64,000 bases of DNA from Phycisphaerales bacterium. Its GTDB lineage: Bacteria; Planctomycetota; Phycisphaerae; Phycisphaerales; UBA1924. The DNA is taken from positions 1-64,000 of the forward strand of contig JAFIFZ010000067.1 of assembly GCA_020831775.1 (NCBI GenBank), written 5' to 3'. Positions 7,729 to 15,330 of the stretch are shown here, in pieces. The translations under genes and the position numbers were made by a program. The notes below the pieces were generated by a model that searched no databases, was not told the origin of the DNA, and saw only the letters and a program-made list of their open reading frames with translations. Numbering within the stretch: position 1 is the stretch's first letter; every line of letters begins with the position of its first letter.

Positions 7729-8451
7729 GTGCGGATGAGAACTCGGACGGACGAGCGTCGACAAACCACGCGGGCGGGCTTGCTCCTGCACGCCGCCTTG
7801 CTGGCGCTCTCCGTATCGCTCGCGGGGTGCGGCCACGAGCCCAAGCCCGAGGGCGGGGAGACCGCCCGGGGCGAGTTGGCGGCCGCTGCGATGAGAGAGG
7901 TGCTTGGCGGAGTCGAACGGGGGGATGCCCGGATTGAATTGATGCAGAGCCGCGAGGTCAACATCCCAAGGAGAGTCGAGCCATGGAACGACGGCTACTC
8001 CTCGTGGCTGGCGGCCTGGCTCGTCCGCAGGGCCGCGGATGGCACGCTGTTTGTCGAGGACAACGGTACACCTGCACTGCATATGACATGGATCGGAGGC
8101 GACAGCGCGTTCTGGTATATCGGGCGAGTGTCAAGGCTTTCAAACGATGGCGTAAGCGATGCTGCGGGCGGGCCCTGGGTGTTCTGGGAGAATCTTAATC
8201 TCATGATTACTCCGTCACCCGACGGCTCGGTCGACAGATCGTTTCGGGAGATCTTTGAGTTGGATGGCGTCTCAGAAGGCGACATCGTTGAACTCGATGT
8301 GTACCGGCTTTCTAAGGTTACCGTGAGCCGGAGCGATCTCGGCAGATTGGATCTATCAGATGCGATCAGCGACGGCTCAGCCAAGCAGATTTTGCGTCTT
8401 CCTCTGCCGGTGATCATCAGATCGGGTGATCCGCCCAGCACGGATCCTTGA
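7729..8451 (+). CDS. Putative lipoprotein, copy B of a tandem pair
   Basis: A 240-residue predicted lipoprotein related to the preceding gene. The shared parts include the lipobox LAGC, GETARGELAAAAMREVLGGV, MQSREVNIPRRVEPW and VRRAADGTLFV. GGAGG at 7718-7722 is best spaced for the GTG at 7729; an ATG at 7735 is the alternative. The C-terminal third differs in sequence but keeps a hydrophobic pattern ending LRLPLPVII, like LRLQVPVVV in copy A. An ATCCTTG/CAAGGAT inverted repeat (8444-8459) straddles the stop codon. Function unknown; outer or inner membrane attachment is likely. Confidence 0.7.
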   Translation: MRMRTRTDERRQTTRAGLLLHAALLALSVSLAGCGHEPKPEGGETARGELAAAAMREVLGGVERGDARIELMQSREVNIPRRVEPWNDGYSSWLAAWLVRRAADGTLFVEDNGTPALHMTWIGGDSAFWYIGRVSRLSNDGVSDAAGGPWVFWENLNLMITPSPDGSVDRSFREIFELDGVSEGDIVELDVYRLSKVTVSRSDLGRLDLSDAISDGSAKQILRLPLPVIIRSGDPPSTDP

Positions 8452-8472
8452 ACAAGGATAGCGGATAGACAA

Positions 8473-9039
8473 ATGAGCGCACCAACCTGTCTTGGCAGAC
8501 GAATGCTCGGGGTGTCCAAATGGGCCGGCGCTTTCGTGTGCGCGGCGTTGGTGACTATCTGGCTGATCAGCGGCTGGCACCGCCTCCGGTGGGACATCGT
8601 GCAAAGCGATTTCCATGGCGTTCATTCGGTCGGCTTCGAGGTATCGAAGGGCGGGCTGCGCATTCACCGGTGGATCGACAGGCAAGGCATGACCGGCTTC
8701 CCGCCCCCGTGGGGATGGCAGCGGACGCGCGTGCAGGATGCGCCGGGCTGGCAGCTCTGGTTCGGCTACCGGGACGGATCGAGCGGCATCCATACCTCAT
8801 GGAACGCCTTTGTCCCGCTCTGGGCTCCGCTGCTTGTATTCGGTCCGCTTACCTATGTGCTCTGGCGACGGAGCCGACGCTTTGACGCTGCGCTCTGTCT
8901 CTGCGGCTACCCACGCGCCGGGCTTGAGGAGGGCGCCACTTGCCCAGAGTGCGGCCGGCGTAAAGACGCGAGCCGCAAACGCCGCGGCCGCCGCGAGCCG
9001 GTGCAACGGCCTGGGTCATCTTCGGGAGCGAAGGGCTGA
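8473..9039 (+). CDS. Two-TM membrane protein with C-terminal zinc ribbon
   Basis: A 188-residue protein with a transmembrane helix at about 15-35 (WAGAFVCAALVTIWLISGW), an exported loop rich in Trp and Gly, and a second helix near 115-135 (FVPLWAPLLVFGPLTYVLW). A cytoplasmic end follows carrying CLCGYPRAGL...CPECG, a four-cysteine zinc ribbon. This architecture with a CGY-x-CPECG tail is frequent in planctomycetes but has no assigned role as far as I know. A basic, low-complexity tail closes the protein. It follows the lipoprotein pair by 21 bases and may share their transcript. Confidence 0.7.
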   Translation: MSAPTCLGRRMLGVSKWAGAFVCAALVTIWLISGWHRLRWDIVQSDFHGVHSVGFEVSKGGLRIHRWIDRQGMTGFPPPWGWQRTRVQDAPGWQLWFGYRDGSSGIHTSWNAFVPLWAPLLVFGPLTYVLWRRSRRFDAALCLCGYPRAGLEEGATCPECGRRKDASRKRRGRREPVQRPGSSSGAKG

Positions 9040-9145
9040 TCGACAGCGCTTTCGCACGCGCGGGACGCCCGTGCCCCGGTCTTTTGTGCATCATCGCGAG
9101 GTTGCGTGATGCGGCTTGGAAGCCCGGTCTGCGGCTGCTCGTCGT

Positions 9146-9190
9146 GATCGACCCGGCCCTTCGCTTTGCTCAGGGGTCGGCGTCACGGGG
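9146..9190 (+). repeat. Structured intergenic repeat, copy 1
   Basis: A 45-base element starting GATCGACCCG and ending in GGTCGGCGTCACGGGG. It folds into a stem (CCGG-CCCT with AGGG, one bulged base, TCGG) around an 11-base loop. A second copy is at 10456-10498 with five substitutions and one missing base, and two of the stem changes are compensatory. It lies in the gap between two small genes, as expected for a REP-like element. Confidence 0.6.
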
Positions 9191-9265
9191 TCGGCGGCTT
9201 GTGTTGGGTTTGGGCTTGCGTCGGTGTTTGAACCGCAAGGGCTTGGGGGGAGTATCAGGACGATC

Positions 9266-10060
9266 ATGCCGACTCGCATCCGAACCGTTTTGTCGTGCCT
9301 GTGCTTCGTGAGCGTTGCAGCGGTCTGCGGCTGCGTCGGGGCGGCTTCGGCGGAGCCTCGGGGAGCGGGCGTGGCCGGGCCGGCGGAGCGGGATTGGTGT
9401 TTGATCGCGATCCGGGCGGATCGTGCTGGAGAGGGGAGTGCGGCGTACTTCTTGGTGCCGATGGCGGCGGGTGTTGAGCCGCCAGAGTGGACGATTGCCT
9501 GCACGCACCTTGCAGGCAGCGTTCGCGTCGCGGGCCCGGTCTTCGGCGGCTTCTCACGATGCGAGGTGATGGCGGGGCTTCGGGAGCGGGCCGATGTCAA
9601 TGCTTCGACGGTGCCGCTGGAGGGCGGGATCGGGCGTGTTGCGCGGGTCGAGGGGGTGTATACCGGCGCGGTCTGCGAGAGCGAGATCCAAAGGCGGCGT
9701 TTGCCCACGACGAAGATGCATCACAGCTATGCGTTCGCGTTTTCGCCTTGCGCCGGGAGCGGGGTTGTGGTGATCGCGGGGATGAACAACTTCATCGGCA
9801 GCGAGCTCGATACGCTGCAGGGTTCGGTGTTTGCCGATGGGGCGGAGGCTCTGCTCGCCAGGCTGGAGGCGGCGCCCAGAACGCGGCTCGTGACGGTCCG
9901 CCGCGGCATGGAGCATGTGGTGGGCCAGATCGAATGGGACGGGGCTCGCGGGGGCGGCTTGCTGCGGGGGCTGCCGCCGAATGACCCTGGGTTTCTCTGG
10001 ATCGAGCCCGTGCTGGCGGCTTACGGCGCCGATTTGAGCGGAGGCGGCGGTGATGACTGA
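9266..10060 (+). CDS. Unknown predicted lipoprotein
   Basis: A 264-residue protein beginning MPTRIRTVLSCLCFVSVAAV with a possible lipobox VCGC at about residues 19-22, so it is probably exported. The body has no domain I recognise; visible features are a basic RRRLPTTKMHHSYAF stretch and alternating hydrophobic strands that suggest a beta-rich fold. AGGA five bases before the ATG at 9266 supports this start over the longer open frame. The stop codon overlaps the start of the next gene by 8 bases, so the two are probably translated together. Confidence 0.6.
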   Translation: MPTRIRTVLSCLCFVSVAAVCGCVGAASAEPRGAGVAGPAERDWCLIAIRADRAGEGSAAYFLVPMAAGVEPPEWTIACTHLAGSVRVAGPVFGGFSRCEVMAGLRERADVNASTVPLEGGIGRVARVEGVYTGAVCESEIQRRRLPTTKMHHSYAFAFSPCAGSGVVVIAGMNNFIGSELDTLQGSVFADGAEALLARLEAAPRTRLVTVRRGMEHVVGQIEWDGARGGGLLRGLPPNDPGFLWIEPVLAAYGADLSGGGGDD

Positions 10061-10415
10061 AGGCGGGAGGCGTTTCTGGTTTGGCGGGGACGCGGTGTGC
10101 CGCGTGATGTGGCTTGTTGTTGTTCCGTGGTTGGTGCTTGCTTCGTTTGCGTTGATGTTCGCGACCTACGCGTACGCGACACAAGGAAGCTTCGGGATAC
10201 CGAGCGGCGGGCGTGCCAACGGGGCGCGGGGGCTGGTCGTGGTGATGTTATGGGCCGGGATCGCCGCCGCTGATCTGCGGCGCGCGTCGTTCGTGGGCGG
10301 CGGCTGCCGCCGGGCACGGATTGTGCTGTCGGTGTATATGTCTGGTCTTTGTGCCGTGGGCCTGCTGATTGTGATCGAGATGGTGGTTTGGGCGGTGCGG
10401 CTTGTGGTGATTTAG
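10053..10415 (+). CDS. Unknown small membrane protein, three TM segments
   Basis: A 120-residue protein with hydrophobic helices at roughly 18-42 (VMWLVVVPWLVLASFALMFATY), 59-73 (ARGLVVVMLWAGIAA) and 88-118 (IVLSVYMSGLCAVGLLIVIEMVVWAV). It begins at ATG 10053 with GGAGG eight bases upstream and overlaps the preceding lipoprotein gene by 8 bases, so the two products may work together. No family can be named from sequence. Confidence 0.6.
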   Translation: MTEGGRRFWFGGDAVCRVMWLVVVPWLVLASFALMFATYAYATQGSFGIPSGGRANGARGLVVVMLWAGIAAADLRRASFVGGGCRRARIVLSVYMSGLCAVGLLIVIEMVVWAVRLVVI

Positions 10416-10455
10416 AGCGGGCGGGATCAGCGCGGCTTTCGGCCACGCGCGGCAC

Positions 10456-10498
10456 GATCGACCCGACTCTTCGCTGCGCTCAGAGGTCGGCGTCCGGG
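10456..10498 (+). repeat. Structured intergenic repeat, copy 2
   Basis: Second copy of the element at 9146-9190. The stem here reads CCGA-CTCT with AGAG, one bulged base, TCGG. Relative to copy 1 a C-G pair has become T-A and a G-T wobble has become A-T, so the fold is kept. It lies between the small membrane gene and the 3' end of nadD. Confidence 0.6.
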
Positions 10499-10552
10499 GT
10501 CCGGGCATGGGACGGACCCGGCTCGGCGAGCCGGGCTGCCTTTGCGGCGTGC

Positions 10553-11290
10553 TTAGGAATTGATGCCGTAGAGGCCTCGGCGGCGGATGATGTCGAGCAC
10601 GGGGGCGGGGAGGAGTGCTTCGAGTGCGCCCGAGTCTGTGCCGCGGCTCTTGAGGATCTCTCTGGCGTCGGTGGCGCTGACGCCCATGGTGGGGACGGGG
10701 GCGATGCGGGCGCGCCAGCGTTCGAGCTCGGCGTCGCTCCACGCGCCGGTTTCGGCGAGCTGATCGAGCAGTGCTTCGGCGGACTCGCTGGGCGTTCTGA
10801 GCATCACCAGCGGCTCTGCGAGCTGGGCGATCTCGGCGTGGTCTTTCCAGCGGTGGAAGGCGAGGGCCTGGTCGGCGCCGATGAGCAGGCGCATGCGGGG
10901 CTTGCCGCCGATGGATTGGCGGGCGCGGCGGAGGGTGTCGACCATGTAGCTCGGCTCGCCGGAGGCCTTTGCGCGATCGATCTCGTCGGTCCAGATGAGT
11001 GTGCGTGGGCGCGCGTCGATGGCGGCTTTGAGCATCTCGACGCGGGCGTCGTCGGGGGCGTCGGGGCCGCCGGGCTTGTGGGGCGAGCGGGCGGCGGGGA
11101 TGTAGACGAGCACGGCGCCGGGCAGGACGGCGTCGCGGGCGAGGGCGGGCAGATCGATGTGGGCGCGGGTCGGCGGGTCGAAGGTGCCGCCGTAGAAGAT
11201 CAGGTCGTCGGCGTCGAGTGGGAGCGTGAGCGGGGTGACGGGCGGCGTTGCCCGCTGGGGGTCTGAAGGCTGCTGTTGGTTCGGGGCCAT
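10553..11290 (-). CDS. nadD: Nicotinate-nucleotide adenylyltransferase
   Basis: Transfers AMP from ATP to nicotinate mononucleotide in NAD synthesis; cytoplasmic. The 245-residue protein has the nucleotidyltransferase signature GGTFDPPTRAH near residue 34, the substrate-binding IGADQALAFHRWKD segment and VSATDAREILKSRG, the family's ISxTxIR motif. A disordered Pro/Gln-rich N-terminal extension of about 25 residues precedes the fold. I see no ribosome binding site at the ATG 11290, so a slightly later start is possible. Confidence 0.92.
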   Translation of the reverse strand: MAPNQQQPSDPQRATPPVTPLTLPLDADDLIFYGGTFDPPTRAHIDLPALARDAVLPGAVLVYIPAARSPHKPGGPDAPDDARVEMLKAAIDARPRTLIWTDEIDRAKASGEPSYMVDTLRRARQSIGGKPRMRLLIGADQALAFHRWKDHAEIAQLAEPLVMLRTPSESAEALLDQLAETGAWSDAELERWRARIAPVPTMGVSATDAREILKSRGTDSGALEALLPAPVLDIIRRRGLYGINS

Positions 11291-11366
11291 TCGGCGATGC
11301 TATGGGCGCGCCGATGGGCGGGGTTTGGGGCACGAGGCTTGTGCGTTCGGGCCCAGGGGCGGGGAT

Positions 11367-11813
11367 TCACCACCCGCCGGGATCGTCTGCGATCATGAGC
11401 TGGCGGGATTGGTTGAGCTCGGGCGTGCGGCCGGTGGGCTCTGAGCCCGCGTCGATCGAGGCGGGGTCGAGGTCGGGGTAGAGGCGGTGGAGCGACTCGC
11501 GGTCGAGGTTGGTGTCGAGGATGAACCCCTGGGCGTCGAGGACGGTGTAGCGCGGGCCGTTGGGGGTGAGGCGGATGCGGAGGCGCTGGGTGCGCCCGCG
11601 GAGCTCGCCGAGGTAGGCGCCCTGCTCATTGCTGAGCTCGGGGGCCATGGAGTCCTGGACTGGTCCCTGGTCTGGGGCCTGGTCTCGTGCGGCCGAATCG
11701 CGCGGATCCGAGAGGATCGCGACGGTCGAGATCGAGGCGACCATAAGCCCGAGGCCGAGGATGTACCCCGAGCGGCGTGTGATGGGGTTGGCGTGCTTGC
11801 CTTCGCGTTCCAT
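11367..11813 (-). CDS. Small membrane-anchored protein of unknown function
   Basis: A 148-residue protein with a basic N-terminus and one transmembrane helix (about 15-34, SGYILGLGLMVASISTVAIL). A disordered acidic Asp/Gln/Pro stretch follows, then a compact C-terminal part (LRIRLTPNGPRYTVLDAQG, ending LMIADDPGGW). No known family is apparent. It lies upstream of nadD on the same strand with 76 bases between, so co-transcription is possible. Confidence 0.5.
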   Translation of the reverse strand: MEREGKHANPITRRSGYILGLGLMVASISTVAILSDPRDSAARDQAPDQGPVQDSMAPELSNEQGAYLGELRGRTQRLRIRLTPNGPRYTVLDAQGFILDTNLDRESLHRLYPDLDPASIDAGSEPTGRTPELNQSRQLMIADDPGGW

Positions 11814-11987
11814 GTGCTGGATATCGGTTGTTCAAACGGGCGAAACAAGCGCGAAAGGCGCACCCCGAGCCGGGGGCGGGCGCAGGGGAGGTCTGCGGGG
11901 GCGGGGCTAGGGATGCGGGGGATGGAGGGGTCTATGATGGGCCCACAAGCGAGCAGGCCGGGCGGCTATCGGGCCCGGCTGAGTCCC

Positions 11988-12062
11988 GGCCCCATCGTCT
12001 AGCCTGGTCCAGGACGCCACCCTTTCAAGGTGGAGACACGGGTTCGAATCCCGTTGGGGTCA
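11988..12062 (+). tRNA. tRNA-Glu (anticodon UUC)
   Basis: A 75-base cloverleaf. Acceptor arm GGCCCCA (11988-11994) pairs with TGGGGTC (12055-12061), discriminator A at 12062. The anticodon stem CCACC/GGTGG holds the loop CTTTCAA with TTC at 12024-12026. The T arm is ACGGG-TTCGAAT-CCCGT. No CCA is encoded. Two runs of six T (12113-12128) lie 50 bases downstream and may mark the transcript end. Confidence 0.95.
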
Positions 12063-12130
12063 CTTTGGTTTCGTGCAGGGTGGCGCGGGGGAGTGCCAGA
12101 CCGTGCCGGAGCCTTTTTTCTTTTTTGCTG

Positions 12131-13144
12131 TCAACGGGTCCGGGTGAGGTAGACGGTCACCCCGGGGAAGCGGCCGGCGAGATCGGCGTGGTCTTCGCCT
12201 CGGGCGAGGATGACGCTGATCGCGGTGGCGAGGGCGTCGGCGGTGGTTGCGTTGGGGGCGACGATGGTGACGGTGTCGCTCAAGATGAGTCCGCGGCCGG
12301 TCGTGGGGTCGATGATGTGCGAGTAGCGCTTGCCGCCGGCGTCGAGGTGCTGGTGGGCGTCGCCGGATGTTGAGACGCCGGCGTGTTGCAGGTCGAGGTG
12401 TTCGGCGTTGTCGCCGGGGAGTGCGATGCGCCAGCCGTTGCGTCCGGGCGGGGCGCGGCCGACGGCGATGTCGCCCCCGAGGCGGACCATCGCCCGTTCG
12501 ACGCCGCGGGCGGTGAATTCGGCCAGCGCCTCGTCGACGGCAAAGCCCTTGCCGATGCCGCCGAGGTCGAGCCGCATCCCCGGCTTTGCGAGGGTGACGG
12601 CGCGTCCGCGGGCGTCGAGGTGCACCGCCTCCCATCCGACTGCCGTTGCTGCTTCGTTGAGGCTCTCTTCGGCAGGCGGCTCGCCCCGTCTTCGGGCCTC
12701 GCGCCAGAGCAGGGTGTGCGGGCCGATGGTCGGGTCGAAGGCGCCGGCGGAGGCCTCGGCGCTCTCGATCGAGGCGAGGAGCACGCGGAAGAGATCGTCG
12801 CTGATCTCGTGCGCCGTGGCGTGGGGGAGCTCGGCGAGCCGCATGAGTTCGCTGTCCACTCGGTAGTCGCTCATCACGGCGTCGAGCCGGTTCATGCGGT
12901 CGAAGGCGGCGGCGGCGTGTGCTCGCGCTGCCTCCTCGTCCCGTGCGTACAGCACCACCGAAGCCTCGGCCGCCATGATGATCGAGCGGAACTCGAACCG
13001 CTCCAACCCGACTTCGGGGTCCTGATCCGGCCCGGCGGCGCACGCGACGGAAGCCAAGGAAATCGCCGTCAGCAGCAACCACGCCACGGCGCGGATCCGG
13101 GGCCGATCTGTTATGTTGACTGACGCGGGCCCAGGTGCGTGCAT
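12131..13144 (-). CDS. apbE: FAD:protein FMN transferase (ApbE family), lipoprotein
   Basis: ApbE proteins attach FMN covalently to threonine residues of exported flavoproteins such as Rnf and Nqr subunits. The 337-residue protein has an N-terminal signal with a lipobox-like ASVAC (Cys near residue 35). It also has the family motifs DAVMSDYRVDSELMRL, GAFDPTIGP, DLGGIGKGFAVDEAL near 200, RLGGDIAVG and HIIDPTTGRG with the metal-binding Asp/Thr region. The ATG at 13144 overlaps the proposed start of the divergent gene by 2 bases. No flavoprotein target is visible nearby. Confidence 0.9.
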   Translation of the reverse strand: MHAPGPASVNITDRPRIRAVAWLLLTAISLASVACAAGPDQDPEVGLERFEFRSIIMAAEASVVLYARDEEAARAHAAAAFDRMNRLDAVMSDYRVDSELMRLAELPHATAHEISDDLFRVLLASIESAEASAGAFDPTIGPHTLLWREARRRGEPPAEESLNEAATAVGWEAVHLDARGRAVTLAKPGMRLDLGGIGKGFAVDEALAEFTARGVERAMVRLGGDIAVGRAPPGRNGWRIALPGDNAEHLDLQHAGVSTSGDAHQHLDAGGKRYSHIIDPTTGRGLILSDTVTIVAPNATTADALATAISVILARGEDHADLAGRFPGVTVYLTRTR

Positions 13145-13994
13145 GGGTCCATGCTACCTGCACCGAGGAGCCGCAACCGTGTTGTTCACGCTCTCGATCG
13201 CGTGCACGGCGCTCGCCGTCAGCGCGGCCCCCGCCTCGCCCGAACCGTTCGTGCAACGGCTGGAAGGCACGACGCTCGAAATGCGTCTTGTCCCCGTGGA
13301 AATCCCAGGCCCGGAGGACGGGCAGCAACAGACGATCTGGATGGGCGCGACCGAGGTCACCTGGGACTGGTTCGATGCCTTTGTGTACGGGCTCGACGAG
13401 GCCGACGCGGAAGCGGACGGCGCGGACGCGCTGACCATGCCCTCGCGTCCTTACATCGCGATGGATCGGGGCTTCGGTCGCGCGGGCTTTCCAGCGATCT
13501 CGATGACCCACAAGAACGCCGAGGCGTTTTGCGCGTGGCTGTCCGCCCGCACCGGCAAGCGCTATCGCCTGCCGACCGCCGAGGAGTGGCTCGCCGCGTG
13601 CGCCGCATCCGGCATCGACGAGCGCAATCTCGACGGCCACGCGTGGCATCGCGGTAACAGCAACGCCAAGACCCAGCCCGTCGGCGCGACACAGGCCGAC
13701 GCCAACGGGCTGTACGATCTTCTCGGCAACGCCGCGGAGTGGGCGACGGATCGGGACGGCAAACCCGTCGTGCTCGGCGGGTCGTACCTCACGCCCGCAA
13801 GCGAGCTCGGCTGCAACACAAAGCAGCGCCCCAGCCCGGACTGGAACGCCAGCGACCCGCAGTTTCCCCCCAGCGAATGGTGGCTCGCCGACGCGGGCTT
13901 CGTCGGCTTCCGCGTCGTGCTCGAAATGCACCCCGAATCACCCGACGGCGACACAACCCCGCGGCCCGCAAACCAGGACAAGAAAAGACCATGA
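13143..13994 (+). CDS. Exported SUMF1/formylglycine-enzyme-fold protein without the catalytic cysteines
   Basis: A 283-residue exported protein of the SUMF1 (FGE-sulfatase) superfamily: WMGATEVTWDWFDAFV, FPAISMTHKNAEAFCAWLSA, RYRLPTAEEWLAAC, NGLYDLLGNAAEWATD and GGSYLTPAS...GFRVV in the expected order. True formylglycine-generating enzymes have a paired-cysteine block after GGSY; here only one Cys is found, so a non-enzymatic or different role is likely. The start is uncertain. ATG 13143 gives a signal peptide with an Arg; GTG 13179 has a better ribosome site (GAGGAG, 8 bases). Its stop overlaps the start of the next gene (ATGA), so they are probably co-translated. Confidence 0.8.
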   Translation: MGPCYLHRGAATVLFTLSIACTALAVSAAPASPEPFVQRLEGTTLEMRLVPVEIPGPEDGQQQTIWMGATEVTWDWFDAFVYGLDEADAEADGADALTMPSRPYIAMDRGFGRAGFPAISMTHKNAEAFCAWLSARTGKRYRLPTAEEWLAACAASGIDERNLDGHAWHRGNSNAKTQPVGATQADANGLYDLLGNAAEWATDRDGKPVVLGGSYLTPASELGCNTKQRPSPDWNASDPQFPPSEWWLADAGFVGFRVVLEMHPESPDGDTTPRPANQDKKRP

Positions 13995-15292
13995 GCTACA
14001 ACGAGAAAGATGTCGTGCGTCGGCCGGGCCTCGGCCTCGGGCGGCGAGAGTTCCTCAAGGTCGCCGCCGCCGGCGCAGCGACCGCCGCGTTCCCCGCGTG
14101 GGGCGCAGCGGGCGGGGCCGATCGCATCCGCGTCGGGCTGATCGGCTGCGGCGGGCGCGGAACGGGCGCAGCGGTGCAGGCGATCCGTGCCGACCCGGGC
14201 GTCGTCATCACCGCCATGGGCGATCTCTTCGAAGACCGCCTCGACAGCAGCCTGTCGAGACTGAAAGAGCACTTCGGCGATCGCGTCGAGGTCGGCGACG
14301 ACCGCAGGTTCACGGGCTTTGACAACCACCAGCGCGTGATCGACAGCGGGGTCGATGTCGTGCTGCTGTGCGCTCCGTCGCACTTCCGCCCGGCGCACCT
14401 GGCCGCGGCGGTCGCGGCCGGCAAGCACATCTTCTGCGAGAAGCCGATGGCGGTCGACGCGCCTGGCCTCCGCTCGGTGATCGCGTCCGCCGAAGCCGCC
14501 CGGATGAAGCAGCTCTCGCTCGTCTCGGGCTTCTGCTGGCGGTACAGCAGCCCCGAGCGTGCGACCTTCGCGAAGGTCCATGAGGGCGCGATCGGCGATG
14601 TCCGCGCCGTGCACACCACCTACCACGCCGCGCCGATCAGGCCGCCCGAGCGCAAACCCGAGTGGTCCGAGCTCGAGTGGCAGATCCGCAACTGGTGGCA
14701 TTACAACTGGGCCAGCGGCGACCACATCGTCGAGCAGGCGTGCCACAGCGTCGACAAGATCAACTGGGCGATGCGGGGCAAAGTCCCGGCCCGAGTCACG
14801 GCGCTGGGCGGACGCCAGGCCAGGCCGCCCGAGCGGTTCGGCAATGTCTACGACAACTTCTCGGTGATCTACGAGTACGAGACCGGCGAACGCTGCTTCC
14901 ACACCTGCCGCCAGGTCGCCAACACCCCCTTCGACAACACCGACTACATCATCGGCGCCAAGGGCACATGCTTCGTCAACGGCTGGGCGCCGACGCACCG
15001 TATCGAGGGCGAAACACCCTCGGAGTACGAGGGCGACCGACCCAACATGTACCAGGTCGAGCACGACGAGCTCTTCGCCTCGATCCGCAGCGGCAAGCCG
15101 ATCGACGACGGCGAGCTGATGACACTCAGCACCATGATGTCCATCGCCGGGCGCATGGCCGCGTACACCGGCCAGACCCTCACCTGGGAGCAGGCGATGA
15201 ACTCCAAGGAAGACCTGACGCCCGAGCACTACGAGTTCGGCGACATCGAGACGGCCCCCGTCCCGGTCCCGGGCGTCACGCCCTTCCGCTGA
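13991..15292 (+). CDS. Gfo/Idh/MocA-family oxidoreductase, Tat-exported
   Basis: A 433-residue NAD(P)-dependent sugar dehydrogenase-type protein. A twin-arginine signal (RREFLKVAAAGAATAAF, about 19-37) is followed by a Rossmann fold (RVGLIGCGGRGTGAA), then the family's EKPMAVDAPGLRSV motif and a C-terminal alpha/beta domain with HIVEQACHSVDKINW. Planctomycetes carry many such exported paralogues, usually next to sugar isomerase and DUF1080 genes as here. The ATG overlaps the previous stop. Substrate unknown; 3-oxidation or reduction of a glycoside is a reasonable guess from context. Confidence 0.88.
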   Translation: MSYNEKDVVRRPGLGLGRREFLKVAAAGAATAAFPAWGAAGGADRIRVGLIGCGGRGTGAAVQAIRADPGVVITAMGDLFEDRLDSSLSRLKEHFGDRVEVGDDRRFTGFDNHQRVIDSGVDVVLLCAPSHFRPAHLAAAVAAGKHIFCEKPMAVDAPGLRSVIASAEAARMKQLSLVSGFCWRYSSPERATFAKVHEGAIGDVRAVHTTYHAAPIRPPERKPEWSELEWQIRNWWHYNWASGDHIVEQACHSVDKINWAMRGKVPARVTALGGRQARPPERFGNVYDNFSVIYEYETGERCFHTCRQVANTPFDNTDYIIGAKGTCFVNGWAPTHRIEGETPSEYEGDRPNMYQVEHDELFASIRSGKPIDDGELMTLSTMMSIAGRMAAYTGQTLTWEQAMNSKEDLTPEHYEFGDIETAPVPVPGVTPFR

Positions 15293-15330
15293 GTCGCCCC
15301 CATCGCCACGCCCAGCAAGGAGCGCCGGAC

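Noticed and set aside
13143-13994. Active formylglycine-generating enzyme with a sulfatase partner
   Set aside because: The catalytic cysteine pair is missing and no sulfatase gene is in the window.
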